NCBI GenBank assembly: GCA_934457095.1
Contig: CAKSHJ010000008.1
Coordinates: 11,009-75,008, forward strand
DNA from: an uncultured Eubacteriales bacterium
GTDB taxonomy: Bacteria; Bacillota; Clostridia; Oscillospirales; Acutalibacteraceae
Direction of reading: 5' to 3'
DNA length: 64,000 nucleotides
Below, one piece after another: positions 1-8,131 of the stretch. Under the pieces are notes generated by a model. It was not told the origin of the DNA and made no database searches. It was given only the letters and a program-made list of their open reading frames with translations. A program made the position numbers and the translations under genes. How positions within the stretch are numbered: the stretch's first letter is position 1; every line of letters starts with the position of its first letter.

Positions 1-770
1 CTGTTTTTCAAACAAACGGTAACATAGCGGTAGCCCCAAGTGTTATTTCCGAGATTGTTCAGCTTTAAATCGCACTCAGTATATTTTTCTTGAGTTTTAA
101 TATCTATCAAATAGTCAGGATTACTTATATAATCAAGCACTCTCCAATTGACACCTTGACTTTGCATTAAATCAGCACAAAAGCGATCTCTGGTTTGTTT
201 TCTTAAATTGTCAATCGAGCCCGACATAATGATAAAGAAATTCCAATCATAATCTGCCGCCATAGAAACAAGACCGATCATATTGGCCGTCTTACCTGAT
301 TGAACGCTCCCCATAACCAATCCTTTAACAGGGCCTACGTCGCGAGTCTCTCTTTTCATATGGTTCAGTAACCAGTGGCAGTTCTTTTCTACCAAAGTGA
401 CAGCTTCTTCAGACATTTTAGGTTTTCCGTCAGTTCTGCCCAACAGATGGTTTTTGTAGTTATTCCATGCAGACGCACCGCCCATAGGAACAGAAAGAGT
501 ATTCGTGGCACCTTCAGCAGAAATACCGCCGAACATATCAACAATAGGAATATGATTTTCCTCTTGCTCGCATACCAGTGCTTCCCAATCTTCCGGATTC
601 ATTGTTGGAGGAATAATCATTTCATCTTCTTGCATACGATAAAATTCTTCTTCAAACATTTCGTCGGTCGTGCAAAGTTTTTTCACATCAGCCCAAGAAT
701 AACCCCCCTGGATCTTTTTCGCTATCCATTTTTTGCATTCTTGGTATTCTTCAGCCGCAAATCTAATCAT
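1..770 (-). CDS. Z1 domain-containing ATPase/endonuclease, 5' part only (runs off the left edge)
   Basis: The frame is open from an ATG at 770 to the window edge, so about 256 N-terminal codons are visible. Around residues 145-165 it reads PVKGLVMGSVQSGKTAN, which is the Walker A region of Z1-domain proteins (superfamily II-like ATPases of restriction-linked gene clusters). It is followed by the strand FFIIMSGSIDNLRKQT, also typical of the family. The start overlaps the stop of the Vsr gene by 8 bases and is preceded by GGAGGG, so the two are translationally coupled. The role is inferred to be DNA translocation or cleavage control in an anti-phage module. The nuclease part, if any, lies outside the window. 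Confidence 0.8.
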   Translation of the reverse strand, partial: MIRFAAEEYQECKKWIAKKIQGGYSWADVKKLCTTDEMFEEEFYRMQEDEMIIPPTMNPEDWEALVCEQEENHIPIVDMFGGISAEGATNTLSVPMGGASAWNNYKNHLLGRTDGKPKMSEEAVTLVEKNCHWLLNHMKRETRDVGPVKGLVMGSVQSGKTANMIGLVSMAADYDWNFFIIMSGSIDNLRKQTRDRFCADLMQSQGVNWRVLDYISNPDYLIDIKTQEKYTECDLKLNNLGNNTWGYRYVTVCLKN

Positions 771-1182
771 TTCTTTCCCTCCACGCTTTCTCGATCTCGT
801 CGGCACAGGCAATAACATTCTTTTTTATCTCATTGCCCCAAAACCGCAATACCAGCCAACCTTCCGAACGAAGTTTGTTGTTCACTTCAATATCACGCTG
901 CATATTACGTTCTATCTTCGGTATCCAAAAATCTCGCCGAGATTTGATTTCGTTCTTTTTGTTTTCCCAATCGAATCCATGCCAAAATTCGCTGTCACAA
1001 AAAACAGCAATCCTCTTTCCTATAAAGGCAATATCAGGATGTCCGAATACTTTTGAGGTGTTTTTTCTGTATCGGATTCCTCGAGTCCAAAGCTCCCAGC
1101 GCAAAAGTAATTCAATTTTAGAATCTTTATTCTTAACCGCCTGCATATTTTTGCGGCGCTGCTCAGGAGTATGATTATCCAC
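763..1182 (-). CDS. vsr: Vsr-type very short patch repair endonuclease
   Basis: The 139-residue product has the usual Vsr length and motifs: the N-terminal TPEQRRKNMQAVKNKDSK segment, then GHPDIAF with the catalytic aspartate, AVFCDSEFWHG, and the C-terminal GWLVLRFWGNEI. Classical Vsr nicks at T:G mismatches made by deamination of 5-methylcytosine. Vsr-like proteins are also found as nuclease components of Z1-containing restriction clusters. It lies between an HNH nuclease gene (22 bases upstream) and the Z1 gene (overlapping), in one operon. No cytosine methyltransferase is part of this operon, so a role as a repair partner depends on the methyltransferases at 9.4-11.5 kb or on genes outside the window. 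Confidence 0.9.
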   Translation of the reverse strand: MDNHTPEQRRKNMQAVKNKDSKIELLLRWELWTRGIRYRKNTSKVFGHPDIAFIGKRIAVFCDSEFWHGFDWENKKNEIKSRRDFWIPKIERNMQRDIEVNNKLRSEGWLVLRFWGNEIKKNVIACADEIEKAWRERND

Positions 1183-1203
1183 AAATAAACCTCATTTCAA
1201 AAA

Positions 1204-1938
1204 CTACTTTCTAACAAAAATAATATCCCTGTGATAATCCAAGTGTTCTTTCATTTTTGAAGTCATTTTTAATTCATATTCTCTATCTGTCGACAGGTGG
1301 AGTTTTGTTCGATCCTCAACGGAGAGCTGCGATGAAACAATAATCTTCCCTAGATTTGTAAATGTAATTAATCCATAGTCGAAAAGTTTATCATATGTAG
1401 GACTAAGCAACAAACCATTTTCATCGCTGAGTCTTTCTTCGTTATCACTAACCGCCCAAGGCTTAATATGACTTGCAATCAATAACCTCTTAACAGAAAC
1501 GCCGGTAATAATACAAGTACTATTGTATTTTTCAAGTAACTTTTTTCGGAACAATCCCTGTCCAACCCGGGATTTTACAATAGCGGTTCTTTCTGTTTCA
1601 TTAAGATTCTCGTACCCTAAAATCGCGTCTTCAACTTCAGATTGGTTGATGACCATGTCTGAGGTTGCTGTTCTAAACATGCGATACTGCTTGAGGGCAT
1701 TGCTGTACATGTTATTTCCGGTACTGTTCTTTGAAATAAAATCCGGATCTCTCAGTATAATAGGTAAATAAAAATCACACTGCAATACCGACATGTCAAA
1801 CAACCCAACAGGTATTATTCCTTTTTGCTGCATTTCATTTGAAATTGTATTTACAGCACGAGAGTATTTATAAATCGAACTGTCGCTTAATGCAGTATTT
1901 TCTTTTATCCATAAAGATAAATCATCGATAGTAATCAT
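1204..1938 (-). CDS. HNH endonuclease (HNH_2-type restriction nuclease)
   Basis: The protein has 244 residues. The C-terminal half holds the HNH fold: CIITGVSVKRLLIASHIKPW supplies the first histidine region, followed by NGLLLSPTYDKLFDYGLITF, the Asn and His-equivalent region seen in HNH nucleases of restriction systems. The N-terminal half (about 1-125) has no fold I recognise and may be a DNA recognition or N-terminal specificity domain. The gene sits in the XRE-HNH-Vsr-Z1 operon with short gaps of 22 and 57 bases, which fits a restriction effector. Methyl-directed cleavage is possible because no dedicated methylase is present beside it; that is inference. Confidence 0.8.
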   Translation of the reverse strand: MITIDDLSLWIKENTALSDSSIYKYSRAVNTISNEMQQKGIIPVGLFDMSVLQCDFYLPIILRDPDFISKNSTGNNMYSNALKQYRMFRTATSDMVINQSEVEDAILGYENLNETERTAIVKSRVGQGLFRKKLLEKYNSTCIITGVSVKRLLIASHIKPWAVSDNEERLSDENGLLLSPTYDKLFDYGLITFTNLGKIIVSSQLSVEDRTKLHLSTDREYELKMTSKMKEHLDYHRDIIFVRK

Positions 1939-1995
1939 AAGAAAGACTACTCCTTATATCAATTTTACAACATTTAATGTACGATAAACAGGACT

Positions 1996-2205
1996 TTACT
2001 TGCTTGGTACAATCTCAACAATATCGTCCATCTTGCAATCCAGTGCCGTACAAATCTTCACAAGGACATCGCTGGAGACGACAGCACCGTCTTTGCCCAT
2101 CTTAGTGATGGTGGCGATGCTGATACCAGCTTTTTCGGCGAGTTCTTTCTTTTTCATATCACGGTCGATCAGAAGCTTGAACAATTTTTTATAGCTTGCG
2201 GCCAT
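1996..2205 (-). CDS. XRE/Cro-type helix-turn-helix regulator of the Z1-Vsr-HNH operon
   Basis: This 69-residue protein is a single Cro/C1 helix-turn-helix domain: KKKELAEKAGISIATITKMG forms the HTH and ALDCKMDDIVEIVP the closing helix. I chose the ATG at 2205 rather than the upstream in-frame ATG at 2220 because GAGGTG lies at the right distance from 2205. It is first in the operon and lies directly downstream of a good promoter. Two TTAGTTAT-like boxes between promoter and start could be its operators, which would make it an autoregulator. Confidence 0.85.
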   Translation of the reverse strand: MAASYKKLFKLLIDRDMKKKELAEKAGISIATITKMGKDGAVVSSDVLVKICTALDCKMDDIVEIVPSK

Positions 2206-2257
2206 TGTATTACACCTCATAATTAGTTATAGTCAGTGCATTTTATCACTTTTAGTT

Positions 2258-2286
2258 ATTATACCATACTCCACGCCAAATAGCAA
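2258..2286 (-). promoter_or_regulatory. Sigma-A-type promoter of the XRE-HNH-Vsr-Z1 operon
   Basis: On the minus strand TTGCTA (2286-2281) and TATAAT (2263-2258) are separated by exactly 17 bases. Copies of AGTTAT at 2254-2259 and 2224-2229 flank the start region and could bind the XRE regulator. Confidence 0.7.
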
Positions 2287-2359
2287 CAGTTTTCGGCAGA
2301 GAAATACTGCGATTTCAGTATTATTCGGTTTTTCATCACAGATTCTTACCATTGCAGTA

Positions 2360-2388
2360 TTGTGAAAAAGCACTTTGCATGATATAAT
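2360..2388 (+). promoter_or_regulatory. Sigma-A-type promoter of the HEPN-like gene
   Basis: TTGTGA (2360-2365) and TATAAT (2383-2388) are spaced by 17 bases, 36 bases before the TTG start of the HEPN-like gene. It is divergent from the operon promoter at 2258-2286. Confidence 0.7.
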
Positions 2389-2423
2389 GGAGATAAATAG
2401 GCAAGAACGGAAGGAGAATCCAC

Positions 2424-2993
2424 TTGAATAAAACGGCTCAAAAATATTTTGATATGGCGTTCGAATACCACGTCGCTGCACTAACATTACATGTAAATAT
2501 CTTCGATGCACCGTACTTATACAACCCCACAGCGTTCCTCCTTAGACATTCAATCGAATTGCTCCTGAAAGGACTTATTATTAGAGAAACACAAAAAGCA
2601 AGAAGAATTGCTGCAAATAGAATCACCATTAGGGGCCGAAAATTGAACCAAACCCATTCCGTAGGATTACTTTGGAATCATTTTAAAACGCTTTATCACA
2701 TTCCGGAAGGAAGTGTAGTTTCTCTCAACAAAGCTATCGAAAAACTAAGCAAAAAAGATATTGGTGCAGATCGTTATCGGTATCCATATAAAAAGCAGGG
2801 ACAACCCATCCCTATAGAACCCGTGGTTTTTGATACATCCAAGAAAGCACCCGATTTAGAAGATGGCATTCCCTATATCATTGAAACACCAACTGATTCA
2901 AAAGTAATAACGAAAGGTCCCGTGCTATTAACGGAAATGAAAACACTTATTGAGGAGATGGAAATTCTTTTTAGTCTCTCCGAAGAAACTTGA
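2424..2993 (+). CDS. HEPN-like domain protein
   Basis: The product has 189 residues and starts with TTG at 2424, preceded by AAGGAG at 2411-2416. Residues 33-52 read FLLRHSIELLLKGLIIRETQ. This R-H-x-x-E-L-x-L-K pattern is typical of HEPN-family helical proteins, many of which are RNases or toxin components in anti-phage islands. No second catalytic motif is certain. The gene has its own promoter and is divergent from the Z1 operon. A role as an RNase effector is inference from fold and location. Confidence 0.55.
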   Translation: MNKTAQKYFDMAFEYHVAALTLHVNIFDAPYLYNPTAFLLRHSIELLLKGLIIRETQKARRIAANRITIRGRKLNQTHSVGLLWNHFKTLYHIPEGSVVSLNKAIEKLSKKDIGADRYRYPYKKQGQPIPIEPVVFDTSKKAPDLEDGIPYIIETPTDSKVITKGPVLLTEMKTLIEEMEILFSLSEET

Positions 2994-3035
2994 TCTCTTT
3001 TTCTTTGTCTACTGCGGCTCAAATTTTGACTTGAA

Positions 3036-3296
3036 TCAGGGGTTGTTCAGAGTTATAATAACCGTATAAAAAGCAATCGCCCCTCGCGTAAATGCGAGAG
3101 GCGTGTATTGCGTATTATTCTGCAGAAATCCCTGTTGACCACATAACAGACCACCTACCGTTTCGGAGCATTCGGAAACAGTGGACTGGGGAGCGCCGAA
3201 GAGCGCGGTTTTCCGAGCGGAAAGGGGCGGAAAAAGCCATTTTCGGCGGAAAGTGCCATCATAAATGCGTTTGGGAACGCTGATGTTCATATTCAT
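3036..3296 (-). CDS. Small protein of unknown function
   Basis: The 86-residue frame starts at ATG 3296 behind AAAGGAG at a good distance, which is the main support. The first 15 residues (MNMNISVPKRIYDGT) look like a normal protein start, while the rest is unusual in composition and may be out of the original frame, so this could be a truncated gene. It lies downstream of the capsid gene and TnpW-like gene in the same direction and is followed by a hairpin at 3078-3103. No function is proposed. Confidence 0.3.
   Translation of the reverse strand: MNMNISVPKRIYDGTFRRKWLFPPLSARKTALFGAPQSTVSECSETVGGLLCGQQGFLQNNTQYTPLAFTRGAIAFYTVIITLNNP
3066..3103 (-). terminator. Probable terminator of the phage-like minus-strand segment
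   Basis: On the minus strand CGCCTCTCGCA pairs across a 4-base loop with TGCGAGGGGCG-like sequence (3103-3078) and is followed by TTGCTTTTTAT. It lies inside the 3' end of the small frame at 3036-3296. Confidence 0.5.
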
Positions 3297-3372
3297 AATA
3301 AATCTCCTTTCCGACCGTCTTCAAGCGGTACTACATATTCCCGTACTGTCGCAGAAAAAGCAAGTCATTTCT

Positions 3373-3591
3373 TCAATGTTTATTTGAATTTTGAGATAAC
3401 TTTTCCGGAGCTGATGTGCAGTTGCCCAGGATCAGTTTTTTGACTTTTTCAAAAGCAGTTTCCCTTGCAGAATCGCTTTGTACGGAGATGACCGTGAACA
3501 GAGTGTTGCCCACGGCCATTTCCGAAACGGTGCAGGGCCTGCCTTCATATGTACCGACCGCTGCGCTCATGGGATCACACGCTTTCTTCAA
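3373..3591 (-). CDS. Small TnpW-like protein
   Basis: The 72-residue product overlaps the 3' end of the capsid gene by 17 bases. Its core, VGNTLFTVISVQSDSARETA followed by FEKVKKLILGN, resembles the small TnpW-type proteins of Clostridia mobile elements (a short beta strand pair, then an E-x-x-x-x-K-I-K-R-L-I helix). The function of that family is not known. Its presence supports the view that this segment is mobile DNA. Confidence 0.5.
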   Translation of the reverse strand: MKKACDPMSAAVGTYEGRPCTVSEMAVGNTLFTVISVQSDSARETAFEKVKKLILGNCTSAPEKLSQNSNKH

Positions 3592-4522
3592 TAACGTAGA
3601 TCGCTTTTACGGCATCCCTGCGCACGAGTCGGGCATCGAGCAACTCGAACGCAACATATCCCACACGACCGCTCATGGCAAAGCGCTCCTTCAGTGCTTT
3701 CATGCTGACGGGAGAGCGGTCTACGATCCAGTAATACCGGAAGTCACCGAATAGTACGGGCTTTGCTCCGGCAGCAATGTCCGGAAGTTCATTGCAGATG
3801 CGAATCGGCTTACCGAGGATGGTATCCGTGCTGCTGTTCCACAAATAATTTCCCGAATCGTCTTTCAACTTCCGAAGCACCGTGGCGGTGCGATCATTCA
3901 TCAGCCAAGCAGCATGGGTGCGATATTCGGGTTTCACAGAGAAGAACAAATCAATGACGGCGTCATAGGTCAGCGCAGATACCGTCGTTCCTATTTCTGC
4001 CCCTTCGGTATCATGGATCAGTCCAAATGGCTCGTTTACGCCGCTGCCGCAGATGAATGCTTTGTCCTCCGCATATGCGAAAGACTTACCCATACGCTCG
4101 GAAATGTATTTTTTGAGATCAAAGTCCGCATCAAGTGCAAACTCCTCGCTCAGTTTGAGCAGGCAGGCGATTTTGTGACTGCCGACACGGATATGGGTAA
4201 AATCCTCCTCGACATCAAAGCCGGGGATGGGTGCGCCCTCCGGGACGAAAGACGCGTAATCATGGGAATCGGCTGCCCAGATCACCGACCCGCCCTGGTA
4301 CTTCTTCAGGTTCGTTGCGAGTGGACGAATGATGCTTTCCCGGACGACCACCTTACGAAGGTCGGCTTCTCCGGCGGTCGGGGCAAAGTATGTTCCGGTG
4401 ACGCTGTCCATCGCATCACGCATAGCCATCTCGCTGTCGGGCTTAAGCCACATGGCATTCTAGAAATGTTTATCGTATTCCTGCGTGGCCGTAATATTTC
4501 TGATCTCGTTGATCGTTTTCAA
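3575..4522 (-). pseudogene. HK97-fold major capsid protein, interrupted by an amber stop
   Basis: From 4453 to 3575 the frame encodes 292 residues of a typical HK97-type major capsid protein: APTAGEADLRKVVVRESIIRPLA (N-arm to E-loop start), FVPEGAPIPG, DKAFICGSGVNEPFGLIH and the C-terminal AFELLDARLVRRDAVKAIYV. Upstream the same frame continues to a TTG at 4522 behind AAAGGAG, giving KTINEIRNITATQEYDKHF, then TAG at 4460-4462, then NAMWLKPDSE. A CAG to TAG change would explain the stop, and glutamine fits there. Restart at ATG 4453 is possible but no good ribosome binding site precedes it. No portal, terminase or tail genes accompany it here. Confidence 0.85.
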
Positions 4523-4703
4523 TATTCTTATCTCCTTTCGGTTGCTTCATCGCAGTGTCTGCATTGTGAGTGGTGGCATCGAGCGGCAGTCCGCAAAGGC
4601 GCAGATCGCCGTTGCAATGAGGGCATTTGAGATCGTATTCCAGGGTATCCGTGAAGCGGGTCGGATCACAAGTGCGGAGGCGATAACGGTGATAAATTTT
4701 TCT
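4470..4703 (-). CDS. Short zinc ribbon phage protein, start unresolved
   Basis: Directly after the TGA of the small upstream gene, the same frame reads KIYHRYRLRTCDPTRFTD and then KCPHCNGDLRLCGLPLD, with a CPHC zinc knuckle and a third cysteine. It ends at 4470 and overlaps the 5' end of the capsid frame. There is no ATG or GTG at the proper place, so it either starts at a rare codon or was once fused to the upstream frame. The pairing of a small zinc ribbon gene just before a capsid gene is seen in satellite-like elements. Function unknown. Confidence 0.45.
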   Translation of the reverse strand, partial: RKIYHRYRLRTCDPTRFTDTLEYDLKCPHCNGDLRLCGLPLDATTHNADTAMKQPKGDKNIENDQRDQKYYGHAGIR

Positions 4704-4841
4704 TCAATCGTCCTTCGTCAGATATTCCGTCATGAAAATCTTTTCGTGCTCCGCCAGGTACTCCTCGGTCAACCAGTCGTTTTTCGGGAACAGCGTTTTA
4801 CCTCCTTTGTAATTGTAAAAAGTGTAGTTTCTCATGTGCAT
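4704..4841 (-). CDS. Small phage-like protein
   Basis: This short frame of 45 residues starts at ATG 4841 or more likely 4835. AGGAGG lies at 4845-4850. It reads NYTFYNYKGGKTLFPKNDW, then LTEEYLAEHEKIFMTEYL, which looks like a genuine small soluble protein. It is the first gene of the capsid cluster. I do not recognise the family. Confidence 0.45.
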   Translation of the reverse strand: MHMRNYTFYNYKGGKTLFPKNDWLTEEYLAEHEKIFMTEYLTKDD

Positions 4842-5026
4842 TTTCCTCCTTGATAGATGTTTTTCGGGTGATTGTTAATTACCCTTTTGATTTCGCCGTT
4901 TTTGTGCGTAAGCCCCCGGGCCGTTGCCCAATGGTCAAGGTCCCGGAGATTTGAGCCGCCCTAGGTCAATGGCGCAGAATTTATCATCCGTGTGCGGTGA
5001 AGGTCGTGACGGTCGATAAATAAAAC

Positions 5027-5063
5027 TCTCTTTAGAGTGGTATGCCGAATACCACACTATAAA
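5027..5063. repeat. Long imperfect hairpin 3' of the helicase gene
   Basis: GTGGTAT (5037-5043) and ATACCAC (5049-5055) form a 7-bp stem with a 5-base loop. With one bulged base the stem extends outward by pairing CTTTAGA with the CTATAAAG side. It lies 33 bases beyond the stop of the D5 helicase gene, so it may be a transcript 3' end or a processing site. There is no U-run directly after it. Confidence 0.45.
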
Positions 5064-5095
5064 GGGCTTTATGAAGAGAACGTCACCGTGGCGTG

Positions 5096-6913
5096 TTACT
5101 CATCCGCAGCGAACACAGATGCGAACTCTGACTTGAGCCGTAGGCCGAGAACTATGCGTCCTTTTTTTGTGTGCTTTCTCTCGAAACCGGAGGCGTCGAC
5201 CGCTGCGTAAAAGTCCGTGGTGGAGCGGGTGTATTCTCCGCTTCGACCGCAAAAGCTGCGATATGCAGCGTACAGATCACCGGAGCGCTCACTGTAGGTA
5301 TCGCCGACCTCGCAGCACTCCTCCAGAAAGTGCGTCAGCCAGTCGCTGTTTTCCCGATAAAGTGCCGTGGCTTTCTTAACACATTCCGGTTGAGCGATAC
5401 GGAAATTGTCCGAGATAATTTTCTCGGCTCCCTCGACCATCCACGCAAGAACGGCAGAACCGGCATTGTCGAAAAGGTAGTCGGCGTAGTTTTTGACATC
5501 ACCGCTGCCGTAGATCCTTGCGTTGAATGGCACAACGATCAATCTGCGCCAAGTGCCCGGGTCATTGGCACCGACTTTCGGCAGGTGATTCGTGTATAGA
5601 ACGAGCGTATGCGTGGGCGTAAAAGCGAATGGGTCTTTGTGCTTCTTTTCGGCGAATATCTCGTCCGTAGAACAGAACTGCTTTACAACAGATGTGTTCA
5701 GCCTCATGCCCTCTTCCAACTTGGCAGCAATCAGCAGACGTTTGCCCTTTGTTTCCGCCAGTTCCGGTTTGACGTTCCTCTTGCAGCCTACCGTCAAAGC
5801 ATCGGCGGAAATGTTGCCGCTGTAGGAACCCATGACACGAGCCAACACATTCCAGAAGGTGGATTTGCCGTTCCTGCCGTCACCGTGGGCAATGATCAGT
5901 GCCTCGATATAGACATGACCGATAAGCGCCAATCCGGCAATGCGCTGCACATATTCTTTCAGTTCGGCATCCCCGCAGAAAAAGGTGTGTAAGGCGTCCT
6001 TCCACAGGTCTGCTCCACGACTGCCGGGAGAAACCGCAGTGCATTTGGTGATAAAGTCCTCGGCGCAGTGCATCTGTTTGCCGTTCATGCCTTTTCGAAG
6101 ATCCACGGTATATTCAGGCGTGTTGAGTAGAAACCCATCCTTGTCCAATTCACCGTGATCGATCTCCACCATTGGTCGGGCTTCTCGCAGGGCTGCGACC
6201 TGGTATTTGGAATCTCTGCGCTGTAGGACGAACTTTCTGTAGGCAACGGCTCCACGCTGTGCAAAGAGTGCGGATTTCTGTTCCTCAGTCATGAATTCGG
6301 AAGCTTTCTTTCCGTGCTCGGCGATAACGGCTTTTGCTCCGGTCTCTTCCAGGCGCTTCTCGGCTCGGGTGAGCCAGGCTTCGGCCTCTGCGAGTTGGGT
6401 ATCCGTAAACTGTTGCATCGCCGCTTGAGAGCGAGGTTTTGATTCTTGCCAACAGACACCGTCATATACGATGTAGTCGGTAGCCGGGGAATAGCAGACA
6501 TAATTGCGGCAGTGCTTGGCAAAGGCATAGGCTTGTCCGACGTCGGAATAATCATTCGGTTTGCTGGGAGTGGGATTGTTGTATACTTCCGGCGGCACAT
6601 ACCCCGGTTGAGCGGAAACCGCTTTACCGAATTTCACGGCGCTGCTCCAGATGCTATCCAGTTCGTTCTCATCTAAAGGCGGGACGCAGCATTTCGCCTT
6701 TTCGAGAAATGCTCCCCTTGCCTCATGGGTATCGCCGTACCGCTTGACCAACCTCCCGGCAATGTGGGACATGACAGTGTTTCGTCGCCCTTCGGGGATG
6801 TATCCGTCGGGTAGCGCAGCGAAAGAGTTGTATGATGCTGCGGGATCGGCCCGTGGCTCTTTCAAAGATTGAGCCTTGTCCGCCATAAAGTGGTTAAGGT
6901 TCATTGTTTTCAC
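5096..6913 (-). CDS. D5/P4-family replicative helicase with primase C-terminal domain
   Basis: The protein has 605 residues. The N-terminal region (about 20-95) resembles PriCT-1 (ALPDGYIPEGRRNTVMSHIA), the middle (250-330) is the D5-N region, and GDGRNGKSTFWN near 345 is the Walker A motif of superfamily III helicases. A B-motif region follows (KGKRLLIAAKLEEG), then the sensor strand LVLYTNHLPKV and an arginine finger area GTWRRLIVVPF. Such proteins unwind DNA at the origin of phages, satellites and plasmids. Its start lies inside the 3' end of the AEP primase gene (20-base overlap), so primase and helicase are a split pair. Confidence 0.9.
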   Translation of the reverse strand: MKTMNLNHFMADKAQSLKEPRADPAASYNSFAALPDGYIPEGRRNTVMSHIAGRLVKRYGDTHEARGAFLEKAKCCVPPLDENELDSIWSSAVKFGKAVSAQPGYVPPEVYNNPTPSKPNDYSDVGQAYAFAKHCRNYVCYSPATDYIVYDGVCWQESKPRSQAAMQQFTDTQLAEAEAWLTRAEKRLEETGAKAVIAEHGKKASEFMTEEQKSALFAQRGAVAYRKFVLQRRDSKYQVAALREARPMVEIDHGELDKDGFLLNTPEYTVDLRKGMNGKQMHCAEDFITKCTAVSPGSRGADLWKDALHTFFCGDAELKEYVQRIAGLALIGHVYIEALIIAHGDGRNGKSTFWNVLARVMGSYSGNISADALTVGCKRNVKPELAETKGKRLLIAAKLEEGMRLNTSVVKQFCSTDEIFAEKKHKDPFAFTPTHTLVLYTNHLPKVGANDPGTWRRLIVVPFNARIYGSGDVKNYADYLFDNAGSAVLAWMVEGAEKIISDNFRIAQPECVKKATALYRENSDWLTHFLEECCEVGDTYSERSGDLYAAYRSFCGRSGEYTRSTTDFYAAVDASGFERKHTKKGRIVLGLRLKSEFASVFAADE

Positions 6914-7427
6914 CTCCGTGCAGTTCGACTACCGGATCCTGCACGCCAAAGAAGAATCGTGCGGCATCCTTTGCTCCCGTGTCGAAAAACGGGAAGAAAG
7001 CCATGACCGACTCTTTCAGCATACGGTAATCGTCTCCGTTCGTGATTGGGTCGATGGGAAAGATGATGTGAAACCGGGGCCTCGGTGAGCGGGTACCTTT
7101 CCACGCCATATGGTGGCGGCTGTAGACTAAGTAGAACGGGACGCCCGGAAAAGCCTTTTCCACATCCGCAGCGGTTTTCCATTCGCATTCCTCATCCGAA
7201 TGGTCGTTGTCGCAGTCAAACGGCAAACAATCCGAACGGATAAAATCCGCAACGGCTCTGTGGTGATCTCTGTATTCGGCAAAGACCTGGTCGTATCGAA
7301 CGGCTTCGCGTAGGTCCTCGACCGAGGCGATCTCCCGTTTGACCGGATAGCAGACATTGAACTTATTGCCCCGGCAGTTTGCGGTGTACAGTGTGATCGG
7401 TCTCACGGCAGTCTCCTCCTTTCGCAA
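6894..7427 (-). CDS. AEP-family primase domain protein
   Basis: The product has 177 residues and is a free-standing archaeo-eukaryotic-type primase domain. FDCDNDHSD (about 71-79) carries the metal-binding acidic residues. YLVYSRHH and RPRFHIIFPI supply the S-x-H and R-x-R-x-H-type motifs. Together with the downstream helicase it equals the two-domain PrimPol-D5 proteins of phage satellites and plasmids, here split in two genes with a 20-base overlap. A good start at 7427 lies downstream of GGAGG-type sequence. Confidence 0.8.
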   Translation of the reverse strand: MRKEETAVRPITLYTANCRGNKFNVCYPVKREIASVEDLREAVRYDQVFAEYRDHHRAVADFIRSDCLPFDCDNDHSDEECEWKTAADVEKAFPGVPFYLVYSRHHMAWKGTRSPRPRFHIIFPIDPITNGDDYRMLKESVMAFFPFFDTGAKDAARFFFGVQDPVVELHGGENNEP

Positions 7428-7511
7428 AAGTGTTTTTCATGGTGTTGTCCTCCTTTCTGAGGAAGCTTCCTCACTATACAGAGAAAAAACAGGGGTTTTG
7501 TCAGGGTGTTT

Positions 7512-7922
7512 TCAGAAATTATTTTGAAATTTCTTCTTTGCCGCATCCAGGCTTTCTTTTACGGCGCCGGCTGATGCCCCCTCCACTGCTGCGATCTCAC
7601 GCAGCGTCATATTCTCACTCAACATCCATAAGCGCCGTTGCTGCGTCTCGGTCAGTATTGTGAGTGTGCTTCGGATATGTTCGGCTTCCTCCTTTTGGAT
7701 AACGATGTGCTCCGGTGTGTCGAGGTAGGCAATGGAGTTACTTTCGTAGTCCAATGCCTCAAGATGATATAAAGTGTGGTAGGTCTCCCGGCGTTCGGCA
7801 TTACGGATGAGCCGTGCATTCTCATTAAGATACCCAATGATCTCCTTTAACGCCTCCGGCTCTCCGTCCGGTATGATGAGTTCAAAGGGTGATTCATACG
7901 GATCGTTGTAGTGTATCTTCAC
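7512..7922 (-). CDS. Sigma-70 region 4-like regulator
   Basis: I choose the GTG at 7922, behind GGAAGGAACAC, giving 136 residues; an extension to 8003 is open but starts with a non-homologous-looking stretch. The C-terminus, LTETQQRRLWMLSENMTLREIA followed by EGASAGAVKESLDAAKKKF, is a sigma-70 region 4-type helix-turn-helix as found in phage and element transcription activators. It is the first gene upstream of the primase pair on this strand and probably drives expression of the element. Confidence 0.7.
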   Translation of the reverse strand: MKIHYNDPYESPFELIIPDGEPEALKEIIGYLNENARLIRNAERRETYHTLYHLEALDYESNSIAYLDTPEHIVIQKEEAEHIRSTLTILTETQQRRLWMLSENMTLREIAAVEGASAGAVKESLDAAKKKFQNNF

Positions 7923-8131
7923 GGTGTGTTCCTTCCCGCCCGAGAACGAAAAGAGCCAGAACGCACCGCCGCAGAATAAGGCCTGATTACGAAAAGGGCG
8001 CACTTATCCTGGGGTACAGCCATACCTCTCGCCAAAGTGACGGCGAAGTATGATATGTATCCCGGCCCTTATACGTAAATCAGGCTTTGATATTATGTTT
8101 GTGTTCGAGCGGAGAAAAGAGTCCTTCACTC

